NCBI GenBank assembly: GCA_001970955.1
Contig: MPUH01000271.1
Location: forward strand, 1 to 64,000
Length of the DNA stretch: 64,000 nt
From: Stentor coeruleus
Lineage: Eukaryota; Ciliophora; Heterotrichea; Heterotrichida; Stentoridae
Direction: 5' to 3'
Shown: positions 41,256 through 51,776 of the stretch, one piece after another
How the letters are laid out: every line of letters starts with the position of its first letter
Numbering within the stretch: the stretch's first letter is position 1
Program-made: the position numbers and the translations under genes
Notes under the pieces: generated by a model
Database searches by the model: none
The model's input: the letters and a program-made list of their open reading frames with translations, nothing else
Told to the model about the DNA's origin: nothing

Positions 41256-41990
41256 ATGCGAAACAACTACAACGATCGTCATAGTTTTGAAAAAGAAATC
41301 TATGGTCGAATGAATCAAGACAAGCCGCCAAGTAGACGTCAAGATCGTAACCCAATAGTTGAAGAAGACCCAGAGCCACCCCGCCAATATTATCAAGATT
41401 ATGACCCTCATCCCCAATCTCAAAAGAAAGGGCGTATGTTAGCTCGTGGAGATTTTTCAGATAAAAACCAAGGGACATTTGCTTATAGTTACGATAATTT
41501 TGAAGAATATCGGCCAACAAAAAAGTGCTTCAGTAGGGCAAATGAAGATCCAATTAAGCCACCTGATTATATTCCTCCATCTAATTTCAAAAGACCAGAT
41601 AGAAATCCAATAACTCAAGGTGATTATGGAAGAGAACCTGAAGTTAGAGTACGTCCAGATCAGATTTCTAAGGTTTTTAACAATAGGGAACCTGAACCTT
41701 ATACAGAAAAAAGAGGAGTTTAGTATGATTTATATAGCTATGATAAAAATAAAAGCTCAGTTTTTGAAGAACATATTCCTGAACCTAGGGTTTCTAAACC
41801 TCATACTTACTCTGAAACTTCAGAAATATTACAGTATAAGTATGCGCCAAATTATAGAGATAATTATGTTGCTTCTAAACCTTCTAATGCAAGATATGAT
41901 AAGCAGGATTTCAGACAGTATGATGATCTTAAGAGTTTTGCTGATGTGATGAAAGAAAAAAGAAATAGTTCGTCGATATTTTTTTCTTAG
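41256..41990 (+). CDS. Pro/Asp/Tyr-rich probably disordered protein, 239 aa
   Basis: Two exons (41256-41722, 41738-41990). It contains two similar stretches, RRQDRNPIVEEDPEPPRQYY and KRPDRNPITQGDYGREPE, and further PEP-type turns. No folded domain is visible. Composition (Pro, Arg, Tyr, Asn) recalls the repetitive microtubule-associated proteins of cilia, but I cannot name a family. The joined frame is open across the intron to TAG at 41988-41990. Confidence 0.7.
41723..41737 (+). other. 15-nt intron of the Pro/Tyr-rich protein gene
   Basis: GTATGATTTATATAG, phase 2. It joins EKRGVYYDKNKSS. The raw stop is formed across the junction (TA plus intron G). Confidence 0.9.
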
Positions 41991-42221
41991 AGTTAATATT
42001 TAGTTATAGATATGGGTTTTTTATATAAGAGTTTTATATGATAAGATGATGATATAGGATAAAAATTTGATGAAGATAAATATAATAATCATAATATAAG
42101 AAAATAATTTCTTTTTAATGATATTCAAGGTTAATAATAATTTAAATCTAACTAGATTTAAACCAAAAAATATGCACAGTTTTAAAATATTCATAAACTA
42201 TACTATTTAAGTTTAAAATAA

Positions 42222-43733
42222 CTAACTACGAGATGGAAGGACTACACGATCTTGATGTTTAAGCACATAATGAGCTAAAAACGATACAGGGTTCTGTGGC
42301 CTCTCAATATCCAAAACCTGAAGCGCAGGAAGTAATACTGGCATGATTACTCTAGCCAAATACTCATCAGTAGGACTACTTTGTAGTTTTTCCCATTCTG
42401 AAACCTGTACATCAACCTGTTCTTCTTTTTCTTCAGTAATCCCATTTTCTATTCTATAAATCTCTTCACTTCTATTTTCTTCACAAGCAAGCACTGACTT
42501 ATAAAAATAATCCTGTTCAACTATTGCCCTATAAGAGTCAACTCTGAAAATATATTTATTGATACTTCTTTTAAAAGGTATTGATTCCCCTGTTACAACA
42601 TCACGAACATCTACAATTCTTGGGTTATCAATATCAATAAAGTCATCAAAGAAAATATGTTGGATTTGATAATCGTTTTCGTCTATAAGTAAAAGTTTTC
42701 CATATTCACCAGTCTCACCATTTTGGTTCCAGTAACGATAATCATCACTTATTGCCATAGAAGCAGCTTTATAGAGTCTTTCTTGAATAGCAACGTAAAT
42801 ACTAGGGAAATCTTGATGAACTACTATCACTCCTTCTTCGATTCCCCCAGAATGCGCTTCTTCTATACTCTCACTTACAGGATGTCTTTTTAACGTCCCC
42901 ACAACAAATGAAGATTCTGAAGGCACTCTTGCCATATACCCAAAATTGTTATAGTCAATAAGCATATCTTTAGATTTCGACTTCCCATCAAATCTTATTC
43001 TTGGAGTCCCATGCTTACCATTAAACAATGGATGGTTTCCTCTACAAAACAAATTAAACTCATCAATAACTTTATCCAGCTCTTCACCAAAAGTTCTGAA
43101 AATAATCGCGAATTCCCGTTTGTTTTTCTTAAGTTCTTGTATAAGCCTAAAAAACGAAGGTATAAGCATCATTTTTCCTGATGCAAAAATCCTTTTAATA
43201 AGTTCTTTTTCATCCTCATCATCTCCACCGACACCTATTTCTTCTTTTTTTTCATCTTCTGGGACTAAATTATATTCTTCACATATTGGTTTAGGTAAAG
43301 AAAGAAGTCTAATCATTTTATCAAATAAAGATTTGAATTTGTAACCAGGTTTACCAGGTTGAGTAAATTCTGATATGACTTTTAGATACATAGTCTTTTG
43401 TTCATTATTATATAACTGCCGCTTAGTTTCATCTGGTTCTTCATTTGGAAGTTTATTTTTGTATAAGTTTTTTATGAATTCACTGAGTATTTATTACTCG
43501 TATGATGTGAGTTCTGGGGCAGGTTGTAAGAAGGAAACTGTTGGGTGAGCAAGTTTCCATGATGGGACTGAATCTTTGTATATGATGTTTCCCCAACATT
43601 GTGAAGCTAAGATTTTACTGATCTATTTGTATGTTACAGTAATTTCTATAGTGTATTGGTTTGCTACATCTTGCATGATGCAGGTCAAGTTCACGTCCAT
43701 GTGGATAACCAATTTTCGCTTAGTAGTTTCCAT
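42222..43733 (-). CDS. HAD-like conserved protein, 493 aa
   Basis: Three exons (43733-43638, 43622-43498, 43482-42222). The spliced N-terminus METTKRKLVIHMDVNLTCIM has the hydrophobic strand plus DxNxT that resembles HAD motif I (DxDxT). EFAIIFRTFGEELD near residue 205 could be motif II (Thr). The second Asp of motif I is Asn, so catalysis is uncertain. A mixed alpha/beta body with FGYMARV and VVHQDFPSIYVAIQERLY follows. I know no function for this family. Both introns restore the N-terminal 100 residues. Confidence 0.65.
43483..43497 (-). other. 15-nt intron 2 of HAD-like gene
   Basis: Sense strand GTAATAAATACTCAG, phase 2, one of two introns ending CAG. It joins LTSYDEFIKNLY. Confidence 0.88.
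43623..43637 (-). other. 15-nt intron 1 of HAD-like gene
   Basis: Sense strand GTAACATACAAATAG, phase 0. It joins YTIEITISKILASQC. Confidence 0.88.
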
Positions 43734-43848
43734 TTTATTATGTTTATGTTGAAAGGATTCTAGATTATAAATTTAATTATAATTACTCCTGAATTCAAAT
43801 ATAATATTAAACACCTAGTCTTATTACTATCATTTTTGTTTATTTTTT

Positions 43849-44637
43849 TCACTTAGCTTTATTTAAGATTTCTTTTCTATACTGCATCGGATCTTTTAAC
43901 GATGAGCTAACATGTTGATAAGCTGTAGCAGTAGTAGTTGTAAATTGATTTTTATTATAAAAAATCCCTGGGGATTTTTCACTTCTCTTCCTTTCATGTT
44001 TAGGGTAATTATCAGGTGAAGATGCCTTATAATCCCTTTGAAAAGTAGTTTGCAAGGGAGCTTCAAAGCTTTTGGGTTTAAATTCTCGACTGCGATAATT
44101 AGCATTTAAATGAACTTTAGGGTTTTTCACATTAAAATACTCTCCATATGAAGATTTTCCATGAAATTTTAGCTTAGTCTCATGTATTGGGTTTACCGGG
44201 CGTTTGGTGATTATAATATCAACAGGACCCCAATTAGGAAAATCCTTTGAATACTGTGAAGAAGCATCAAATTTATAATGTGGCTGAGGGGTTTCTGATC
44301 TTTGGATTTTTTCAATACTAGACTGACGAGCTGCATATTCACTCATGTATACAGTTTTTGTATCTAATTTATGAGTATTTGGACGATATTGGCCATAAAT
44401 CCTTGGTACAGGAACTTGATTATTACTTACTTTTGTAAAAGATCTGTTGTAGCTACTATTGAAAGTCCCTTTAACAAAAAACGTTTTTTTTAATGATGGG
44501 CATTTATGCTGCCCGCATGTGCACATAAAGCAAAAACATCTGTTGCTGTAATGGTAGCATTCAGGGATTAAGTCAACATTTTCACAATTTACTGGACATT
44601 GAGGTTTGTTTTCGGGATGTTTTTCATCTAATGACAT
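43849..44637 (-). CDS. SAXO/FAM154-type microtubule stabiliser
   Basis: 262 aa. The N-terminal cysteine motif CFCFMCTCGQHKCPS is the signature of SAXO (stabiliser of axonemal microtubules) proteins. It is followed by spaced basic/aromatic repeats (TVYMSEYAAR, SSYGEYFNVK, TTFQRDYKAS) like the Mn modules. SAXO proteins bind along microtubules of cilia and basal bodies. The frame ends TGA at 43849-43851, with TAA two codons further (43840-43842). Confidence 0.85.
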   Translation of the reverse strand: MSLDEKHPENKPQCPVNCENVDLIPECYHYSNRCFCFMCTCGQHKCPSLKKTFFVKGTFNSSYNRSFTKVSNNQVPVPRIYGQYRPNTHKLDTKTVYMSEYAARQSSIEKIQRSETPQPHYKFDASSQYSKDFPNWGPVDIIITKRPVNPIHETKLKFHGKSSYGEYFNVKNPKVHLNANYRSREFKPKSFEAPLQTTFQRDYKASSPDNYPKHERKRSEKSPGIFYNKNQFTTTTATAYQHVSSSLKDPMQYRKEILNKAK

Positions 44638-44778
44638 TATGGGGTTTATAACTGATACATATATATTATTTAGTAAAAATAAAGATTATTGGTATATGAT
44701 GTGGAAAATAATAAGAATTGATAAAGGTATTTTGGGCCAAATTTTAATTATGTAAAAGTTAATTTGGTTTAAAATATA

Positions 44779-45485
44779 ATGGATTTATTACAGAAAATAT
44801 TAGAAGAAGGAGAACTTAATTATTTCCTTGATTCCTCTACTAGTGCTGATTCCTGCGCTTTTTTTGTACATAAACTCTTACCCCCGCCAATTGTCTATGA
44901 ATTTCCAAGAGCTTCATTTTTTTTTGGAGTTCCTGAACTTGATGCATGCATAAAAGGTATATCCGGACTTTGGGAAATTCATGGTCATAAGGGTTCAGGA
45001 AAAACATTTTTATGCAGACTATTAGCTAAAAACTCTCCAACAGAAGTTGTTTATATTAACATCAATGGCTATGAGTGCAGTTTATTCGAAAAAATTGTGT
45101 AATCTCTACTTAGAACCCAAATAAAATCAAATCCTATTTGATTTTATCTTTAAAACAGCTAATAAATCTTCTTTGGGCATTAGAAAAATACTCAGCATTT
45201 TCTTTGATTCTTATTGAAAGCTTATCTGCATTGCTTTTTATTAACGAAGATTTTGAATATATAAAAGAACTAGAAAGCATACTTAAGCGACTTAGCACGA
45301 AATCAACAATTGTCGTAACTGTTACCATTAATCAAAAAGGTAATCTTCTTGGTAATTCACAATGGTCTTCAGCTATAACAAATAATCTTTTTGTATCATA
45401 TGTTGATTCTACTTTTTTTGAGGTTGTTTGGTATAAATATAATATTTTCACTATGCGATTTCCTATAGATGCATATAAAGAATAA
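44779..45485 (+). CDS. RecA-fold ATPase, RAD51-paralogue-like
   Basis: About 230 aa. FGVPELDACIKGISGLWEI and Walker A GHKGSGKT (about 75-82) followed by LCRLLA are RecA/RAD51 style. Walker B is LILIESLSALL, without the usual Asp (Glu instead). It is small, like XRCC2 or other short RAD51 paralogues that act in homologous recombination. An intron at 45099-45113 is clear, but the following frame is off by one base. One T more at 45137-45139 would make ...NPILILSLKQL and restore it. A 17-nt intron from 45097 is the alternative. Confidence 0.75.
45099..45113 (+). other. 15-nt intron of RAD51-paralogue-like gene, frame puzzle after it
   Basis: GTAATCTCTACTTAG with A at position 10, phase 2. It fits the signature fully, which favours an indel downstream over a 17-nt intron. 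Confidence 0.75.
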
Positions 45486-45774
45486 AATAGTTTATAATTA
45501 GTTAAAAACTCATATATAAATTCAACTATTTAATCTAAGTTACACCAATTTAAATGTTTAAATCTTTCCAATATTTTATGAAATATTCTTATCATATCTT
45601 GTATCTTTATTTATATAACTCAGAGTTAACTAAGCTAATATAGTGAATATCGATAAATATCCTAAACACACTAACCCTCAAAAACCCAAAAAAGTATATT
45701 TAAAATCCTATTATCTTCCAGTAGACTTTACAATATTCATTTAATTATTTATTTTTTCATTCTTAAATATATCA

Positions 45775-46401
45775 TTACTTGGTTGAATCTCTAAGACAAG
45801 TCTCACCATTACCATTTTTTTTCAACAAAGCACTGACAATTGCCGTATCCCTAAGTACATTAGCTTTATCCTCCATTGCCCTATTAAAATACCGATTTTT
45901 ATTACCACGTTTTCTTTCAACATACGTCATATTCCTATTAACATTTTCCATCTTACCCTGTTCAGGGATTTTTTCAAATCCACATTGGCCTGATGATGCT
46001 ATTATTTTTTTTTGTGGTATCCACTGAGAATGCTCATTTGGTTTATAGTATATCAAAATTGGCCGACCATTGAAATTACTTCCATATTTCATGGCAATGT
46101 ATGATGCAACATCTTTGGATTTTGCTACAGCTAAGGCAAAGCCATTGAATTTTTTACCTTTGTATTGCATTCGAATAGTAGCTTCATTTTCAGAAAGGCC
46201 AAGAAAATCTTGGATTTGTTCGTTTGATGTAATGGAGTAAGGTAGGTTTTCGATTTTGAATTGGAACAGAGTTTGTGATGAAGAGTTTATACTTTCAATT
46301 AAAACTTTTTTGTTTGGATCAACTAATGGTGTTAGATCTTCAGTGTCCGAAGTCTCATCTTCAGAAAAATCAGCCCAACATAGAGGTTTAGGTTTCTCCA
46401 T
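45775..46401 (-). CDS. RRM protein, eIF4H/eIF4B-like
   Basis: 208 aa. The acidic N-terminus KPLCWADFSEDETSDTEDL is followed by one RNA-recognition motif (about 45-125: FQFKIENLPYSITSNEQIQDF as RNP2 side, KKFNGFALAVAK as RNP1 side, FNGRPILIYY). A basic tail follows (KRGNKNRYF). RNP1 lacks the usual aromatic pair but keeps GFALA. The single RRM with acidic N-terminus and basic C-terminus resembles eIF4H/eIF4B translation factors. The name stays tentative. Confidence 0.75.
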   Translation of the reverse strand: MEKPKPLCWADFSEDETSDTEDLTPLVDPNKKVLIESINSSSQTLFQFKIENLPYSITSNEQIQDFLGLSENEATIRMQYKGKKFNGFALAVAKSKDVASYIAMKYGSNFNGRPILIYYKPNEHSQWIPQKKIIASSGQCGFEKIPEQGKMENVNRNMTYVERKRGNKNRYFNRAMEDKANVLRDTAIVSALLKKNGNGETCLRDSTK

Positions 46402-47297
46402 TTCTATTCACTAATTATTTAAATTTGGCAATGGAATAAGTATGGAAGATAAGCAAATGGATATTTTACTCAGATTAAAAGATTTTAGATTAAATGAGAT
46501 TATAAAGGTAAGAAATATTGGATTGATTGTGGGTTATTGTGGATTTTGTGAAGTTTATGAGTTTCGATCAGTGTGATATGGAATTTGAAAAATATTTAGG
46601 TTTTAATTGAAATTCAGGGATAAAAGTAAGTGTTGGTGGCTTCAAAGCAAGAAAAAGCTTTTGTTTAAATCAGAAACTTCTTCTTCTTGATGAAATATAT
46701 TATTAATGAAGATGAGATAAATGAAATATAAAGGTGATAGGATTGTAGGGATTTTGAAAAGTATATATCAAAAGAAGTTGTGTACTGAATTTTATCAGAA
46801 ATAAATAGATTATTTCTTATACTAAAAACATAGTAATAGTTGTAATATTTGTTATGTAAAAATGTATGAAGATATAGCATAGGAGTAAAAAATACTATGA
46901 TACATTAACTATAGAAAAAATAAATTTTAAACATATCGAAACAGTTGATAGTAATCTTAAAATAATAACTAGGATAGCTCATTATAACCTTGATAACGCA
47001 TCATTTAAAATATCAACACAAAATTAATGCCTAAAAAACTCATCATAAAATCCATCTAATTTTTTCCTAAACCCATCTCTAATCATCCTCCTAATAAAAC
47101 ATAAAAACCCAAAACCCAAAAACCAATAAATCCTCTCCTAAATTTTTCATAATAACAACCACTAAATTATACCCTCCATCAACATATTCCAACTTCAATC
47201 CACCAAAAAGTTGTCAAATCCTACTAAATCCATAAAAAAAATCATTAAAACCATCAAAAAAAACATAATCTTAAAATACAAAACCCAAAATACGCAA
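46402..47297. other. Spacer between tandem - strand genes with sharp skew switch
   Basis: 46410-46640 is G-rich and C-poor. 47020-47290 is very C-rich with hardly any G (many ACCC/TCC runs). No gene seen. Confidence 0.6.
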
Positions 47298-48896
47298 CTA
47301 AATCATATTCGATATTTCAAGTAAATAATACGTTGCAGTAACATGATTGATTTCCCTAAACTTCAAACTCTGATACACAAACTCACAAGGAAACCCCAAA
47401 CCTTTCATCCTCATCAAAATCTCTTTCTCTGAAGTTTTCCTATACGAGCACATAAATCCACCAGCAAACCTTGGAATAATCGAATCTTCAATAAACCCAT
47501 TTTCATCATCAATAAACCAAGGGTGTATTTTCATTTCTTCTAAAGATATTCTCATATATGGTACCGGATTTAGCATCCTTCTAATCAAATCTTGAGCATT
47601 CAAAGATAGACAATCAGGCATATCATATTTACACCTTAATATAAGCTTATGAAGTTCAGGTAAAGTCTTAGCTCTAAAAGGTACAGTTCCAGTAAGTATC
47701 GCATAAAGTAAAACTCCCATACTCCAAATATCTACATAAAAAGGATCATATCCTCTATCTGCAATGATTTCTGGGGCTAAATAAGCTGGTGTACCACATT
47801 GATCGTAGATTTTTTCCCCAGGTTTCACACTACGACTAACCCCGAAATCGCATAGTTTTATACATGTGAAATCAGTTGTTATAAGAATATTATCAAGTTT
47901 TACATCACGATGGATTATGTTTTTTGTATGACATGCTTGGATAGCTTCTATAAGTTGACTGAAAATATGCTTACCTTCAAGTTCTGTTAGGCTACCACGG
48001 GTTTTAACTAATTTTAGTAAGTCCCCACCACCTGAGTATTCTAAAACTATCATTAGATGTTTGGGGGACTCGAAAACTTCAAGAAGGCGGATTACGTTTT
48101 GATGATTGATTTTTTTCATCACGTAGACTTCTTGGAAAACTTTTCGCCTTGTCCTATCATCTTGGATTATTGACTTATCTATGGTTTTTATGGCTACTTT
48201 TAGACCTGTTAGACGATGAAGACCTAGGTATACTTTTCCGAAGGCCCCTTTGCCAAGTTGCTTGCCTATTAAATAAAAGTTGGTATTAGTTGGTATTAAA
48301 TTCCCAGATTTTATAGAGTTTAATAAAGAATGAAGAATTTTTTCTTTTTTAGACTGCTCTTCTTGTTCTTTTTTAAAAGTTTCAATATCAGAAAAAGATC
48401 CTAAACTTTTAGCGCTTGCACTATGAGTATATTTCCTATCGTTACTTGATGTTCTTTTATGTTCATTTTTAAAATTTTGTTCTTGTGATATTAATTCTGT
48501 TTCTAAAGTTACTATACGGCCGGTGTCTAAAGAAGGCCGAGTAACAGCTGGACTTCCTGCATTTGAAGCAGCTCGGCGATGAGGGATTTTTTTTTCTTTT
48601 CGTGTTCTAGATGAATGTCTTGGTTCTTGTGGGGAGTTTTGCCTAGAACCTGCAGCTAAGTATTTTGCAAGCATTTGGATATATTTAGGCTGTAAAAACT
48701 ATGTGGATTCTACCTTGGATTGTAAGGAATTAATAAAATTAGACTGAGAGCTTGGACTAGATGAATTTTTAAGGTTTTCAGGAGAGGAGAGTCTAGTTTT
48801 GCTTTTAGGTTTTTGGATTATGATTAAGTCTTTAGAAGGTTTTCTTATAATCTCTTGTTTTTTTGCACGCGGGGGAGAAGTTTTATAATCACCCAT
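47298..48896 (-). CDS. CAMK-like Ser/Thr kinase (SNF1/MARK-like)
   Basis: Two exons (48896-48714, 48698-47298) give 527 aa. The N-terminal 185 residues are Ser/Lys/Arg-rich and probably disordered. The kinase domain is at about 190-455: GKQLGKGAFGKVYLGLH, AIKTIDK, HRDVKLDN, DFGVSRS, CGTPAYLAPEI, DIWSMGVLLYAILTG. The C-terminal 60 residues (MRMKGLGFPCEFVYQSLKF, then HVTATYYLLEI) look like a UBA-type domain, as in SNF1/MARK kinases. The activation loop Thr in QCGTPAYLAPE suggests control by an upstream kinase. Confidence 0.92.
48699..48713 (-). other. 15-nt intron of CAMK-like kinase
   Basis: Sense strand GTAGAATCCACATAG, phase 0, the only one here starting GTAG. It joins INSLQSKFLQPKYIQ. Confidence 0.88.
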
Positions 48897-49264
48897 AATG
48901 CTAATTATTTGACTTTTAAATAAATTATTGGCAGATATTGATTTTTCGATATGAGTTGATAATAAAGTTCAGAGATTAGTTTTTGAGGTTTTATAGAATT
49001 ATATGATTTATGGTGTTAGGATTATATGAAAATATTTTTTGTTGTCATGAGTTTTGATGATAAATAAATAGATTTAATTTTGAAAAATAGTCATATAGAT
49101 ATAATAATAATTTTTTAGAATACTTTTAATATAAAAAACCTTACGTTTACTAACTAAAACCATGATTTTTAACTTGAAATCCTACTAAAAATTCTTATAA
49201 TTTCTAAAACCCCAACTCCATTTCCTAAACTAAGTATACATTTAAAATATATCAATTAAAATCC
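48897..49264. other. Spacer between tandem - strand genes
   Basis: 48900-49020 G-containing and C-poor, 49140-49255 C-rich and G-poor. No gene seen. Confidence 0.6.
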
Positions 49265-50521
49265 TTATCGCTGACCCTCAATACTAGCTCTGCAAACCGG
49301 ACACCAAGTCTGTAATTCAAGCCAAGGTTGCAAACATGAATTATGAAAAGCATGTTCACATCTTGTTACAAGCAAATCAATAGTCCCAAGCGGATACAAA
49401 CAAATAGGGCATGTTTCACAATGTTGAATAATTCTATTTACAACATTTGGCGGTGAATTTCTTGGTAAAAGTGGAGCACCTAAGCTTTGTTGTCTTTCAG
49501 CAATTTTCTTCCAATACAATGCCACAATTTGACCTGATACTAATAAAATTACTATAAAGCTTAACAAACCATCAGGTTCCCAAACCATAAAATTCCATTG
49601 AAATAACGTAAAATAAAGTGTTATAAGTAACTGTTCTAGTATCATATAAGTAATTAAACTGTTTTTAAAACTTTCTCTTTGATAGTTTTTATGAATATGA
49701 GGAATGAAAATACAATTCGAGACTATGAGGTTGAATTCGTATAGATTATTTAATAGGATTATATATAAAGTTCCAATAAGCATATATGTTGAAAACTTGT
49801 TTCTTCTCATAACTCCCTGTTGTACATCCACAACTTTTTTATAAATAATCGATTTTTCTCTTAGTATCATTATTGGTAATATACACATAAACAAGTATAA
49901 AATTAGATTGATTTTTTTAGATTGAACTAATACAACAGGCCAAAGCAAAAAAAATATATCAATAATTGCTGATAAAATAATACAACTTATATTAATACTC
50001 ATTGAAACTGTGGATCTTGAACATTGTTCTTTCATTGCTTTAACTACATAAAACTCTCCTAATTTTAGTATAAGAAAAATCATAAAAAACGCGAAAGATT
50101 GTTTGTTTGAGTCATAGTATGTAAGTTTTGAAACTTTTATATTCATTGAAATGGTGCAGTTTTTTCCTTCTACCTTTGCTTTAATCTCAGAAGATTCAGT
50201 TATAGATACTTTTGATGTACAATATGCCATTATGCTATTATCAACAGGGTAAACATATGCTTCACCTTCAATTGTTTTACTTGAATAATATAAATCTTTG
50301 CCATAAAAGTAAATATAAGGATCACTTTCCCAATCTCCATTGTAGACAGTCATTAATAAATCTGCACCTTTGCTAGACTTATCTATTTGAACATAAATTC
50401 TCCCTGATGAATGAGTAAATTCACTTAACTTACCACTCCAAGATCCTAGAGAATAATAATCTTCATCAGATTCTTTAGAACCGTATGCTAGGCTGTGCAA
50501 AGTTAATATTAAAATAAACAT
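49265..50521 (-). CDS. RING-H2 multi-pass membrane E3 ligase (TUL1/FLY-like)
   Basis: 418 aa. The N-terminal signal peptide MFILILTLHSLAYG is followed by a luminal beta-rich region (to about 125) and about five to seven TM segments (about 140-345). A C-terminal RING-H2 domain lies at about 368-413 (CPICLYPL, TRCEHAFHNSCLQPWL, CPVCR). The order luminal domain, TMs and C-terminal RING-H2 matches Golgi/endosomal ligases such as yeast Tul1 and plant FLY. Ubiquitination for quality control of membrane proteins is the likely role. Confidence 0.85.
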   Translation of the reverse strand: MFILILTLHSLAYGSKESDEDYYSLGSWSGKLSEFTHSSGRIYVQIDKSSKGADLLMTVYNGDWESDPYIYFYGKDLYYSSKTIEGEAYVYPVDNSIMAYCTSKVSITESSEIKAKVEGKNCTISMNIKVSKLTYYDSNKQSFAFFMIFLILKLGEFYVVKAMKEQCSRSTVSMSINISCIILSAIIDIFFLLWPVVLVQSKKINLILYLFMCILPIMILREKSIIYKKVVDVQQGVMRRNKFSTYMLIGTLYIILLNNLYEFNLIVSNCIFIPHIHKNYQRESFKNSLITYMILEQLLITLYFTLFQWNFMVWEPDGLLSFIVILLVSGQIVALYWKKIAERQQSLGAPLLPRNSPPNVVNRIIQHCETCPICLYPLGTIDLLVTRCEHAFHNSCLQPWLELQTWCPVCRASIEGQR

Positions 50522-51776
50522 TATTTATAAAAGATTATATTTTAAGGTTTATATTTGGGTAATATAGGAAAATATTTTTAGAAGATGGTTAGTTTTCGCA
50601 GATCAGGTTATAAATTACGTATTTAGATTCATTTGAAATATTTAAGGTTTTAGGAAGATAAAAAAGAATGATTTAGACTATTGTAACTATTGCTTTATGT
50701 TGAGAAATACCTTAATCATGCTTTGCTATTTAAAATCTTAGTGAGCATAACTTTCATATAAATATATTTTATATACCTGACTTCCTTTGTTTACTTTCTA
50801 CATCAAGATTTCACTTTATACTTAGCGATCTTCAACTGTTTTTACTGAAATTTACGATTAAATCTCTATTAACTCAAACATTTTACAAGTGATATATGGC
50901 CTAAGCTATAATGATTCTGATATAAAATAAACAAAAATACATCAAGATCTTAATCAAGCGACAAAGCCTCAAACTTATTTTAATCAACCACACCGACGCA
51001 CATTGCATCAACAACTCTAACATCTAAATATAAAGCGTATATCCATCATAACACATTTGCATTAAAATCTTTTTTCAGGAAACAAAAAAAAGTAATCCAA
51101 TTATTGTAACGTCTCTAATCATAAATCCAAATCGATCTTTATAATAACACCTTATGAAATGCTTTCTTTACAAATCTATTCTTCCAGCTTTTGTCCTATA
51201 CAATATTTCCTCTATCCCATACAAAGAAAATGGAAGTTCATTATAACTTTTTACTAAATACATATAAACTCCTATATAAATTCGGCAAATAAACCCCAGC
51301 TTTCATATAAACTTATCCCTTCTATAAAACCTTTGAATAAAATCCACTAAAATTCAACCTTATAAAATATAAGCAAATATTTGCTTTACTTCAAGTCCTT
51401 CATCTAAAATTTCTATTTTAGTTCCATGATATCAAAGCTAAGTTATTCCTCAACTATTATACTAAATAAAACTAAAAACTCTTCCAAAGTAGCTCAAGGT
51501 TATTATTTCCCAATAACCACCTCTAATGCAAAAAATCCTCATCAACCCTTGTTTAACCCATTCATAAAACTGCATAAAACTAAATGACATATAACAAAAG
51601 TCTAAACGCATAAAAATACAAGTTAGACCAAGTTTAAAGCTGAAGGTCCATATAGTGCTAACAAGTGGAAAATATGGAGCCAATCATAATACAGGGCTTG
51701 TTCAGCGGGAAACTAATAGGAAAATAAAGTTCTTAGGTTTAATTGGCAGGTTTAATCTTTTGAAGTTAAATAAAAT
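50522..51776. other. Divergent spacer; last 130 bp depart from the usual flank composition
   Basis: 50530-50620 G-containing, 50980-51560 C-rich and G-poor as expected. From about 51640 to 51770, however, the + strand becomes G-containing again (for example GGGCTTGTTCAGCGGG). This could be a transcribed leader or a short upstream exon; no frame or canonical 15-nt intron connects it to the next gene. Confidence 0.5.

Noticed and set aside
43849-44637. DPMQ in the SAXO-type protein as a fourth member of the DP[IV]Q group
   Set aside because: Only two or three residues agree and the surrounding sequence is different.
45097-45113. 17-nt intron GTGTAATCTCTACTTAG as the preferred solution in the RAD51-like gene
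   Set aside because: The nested 15-mer fits the fixed signature perfectly and a one-base homopolymer error explains the frame more simply; kept only as the alternative.
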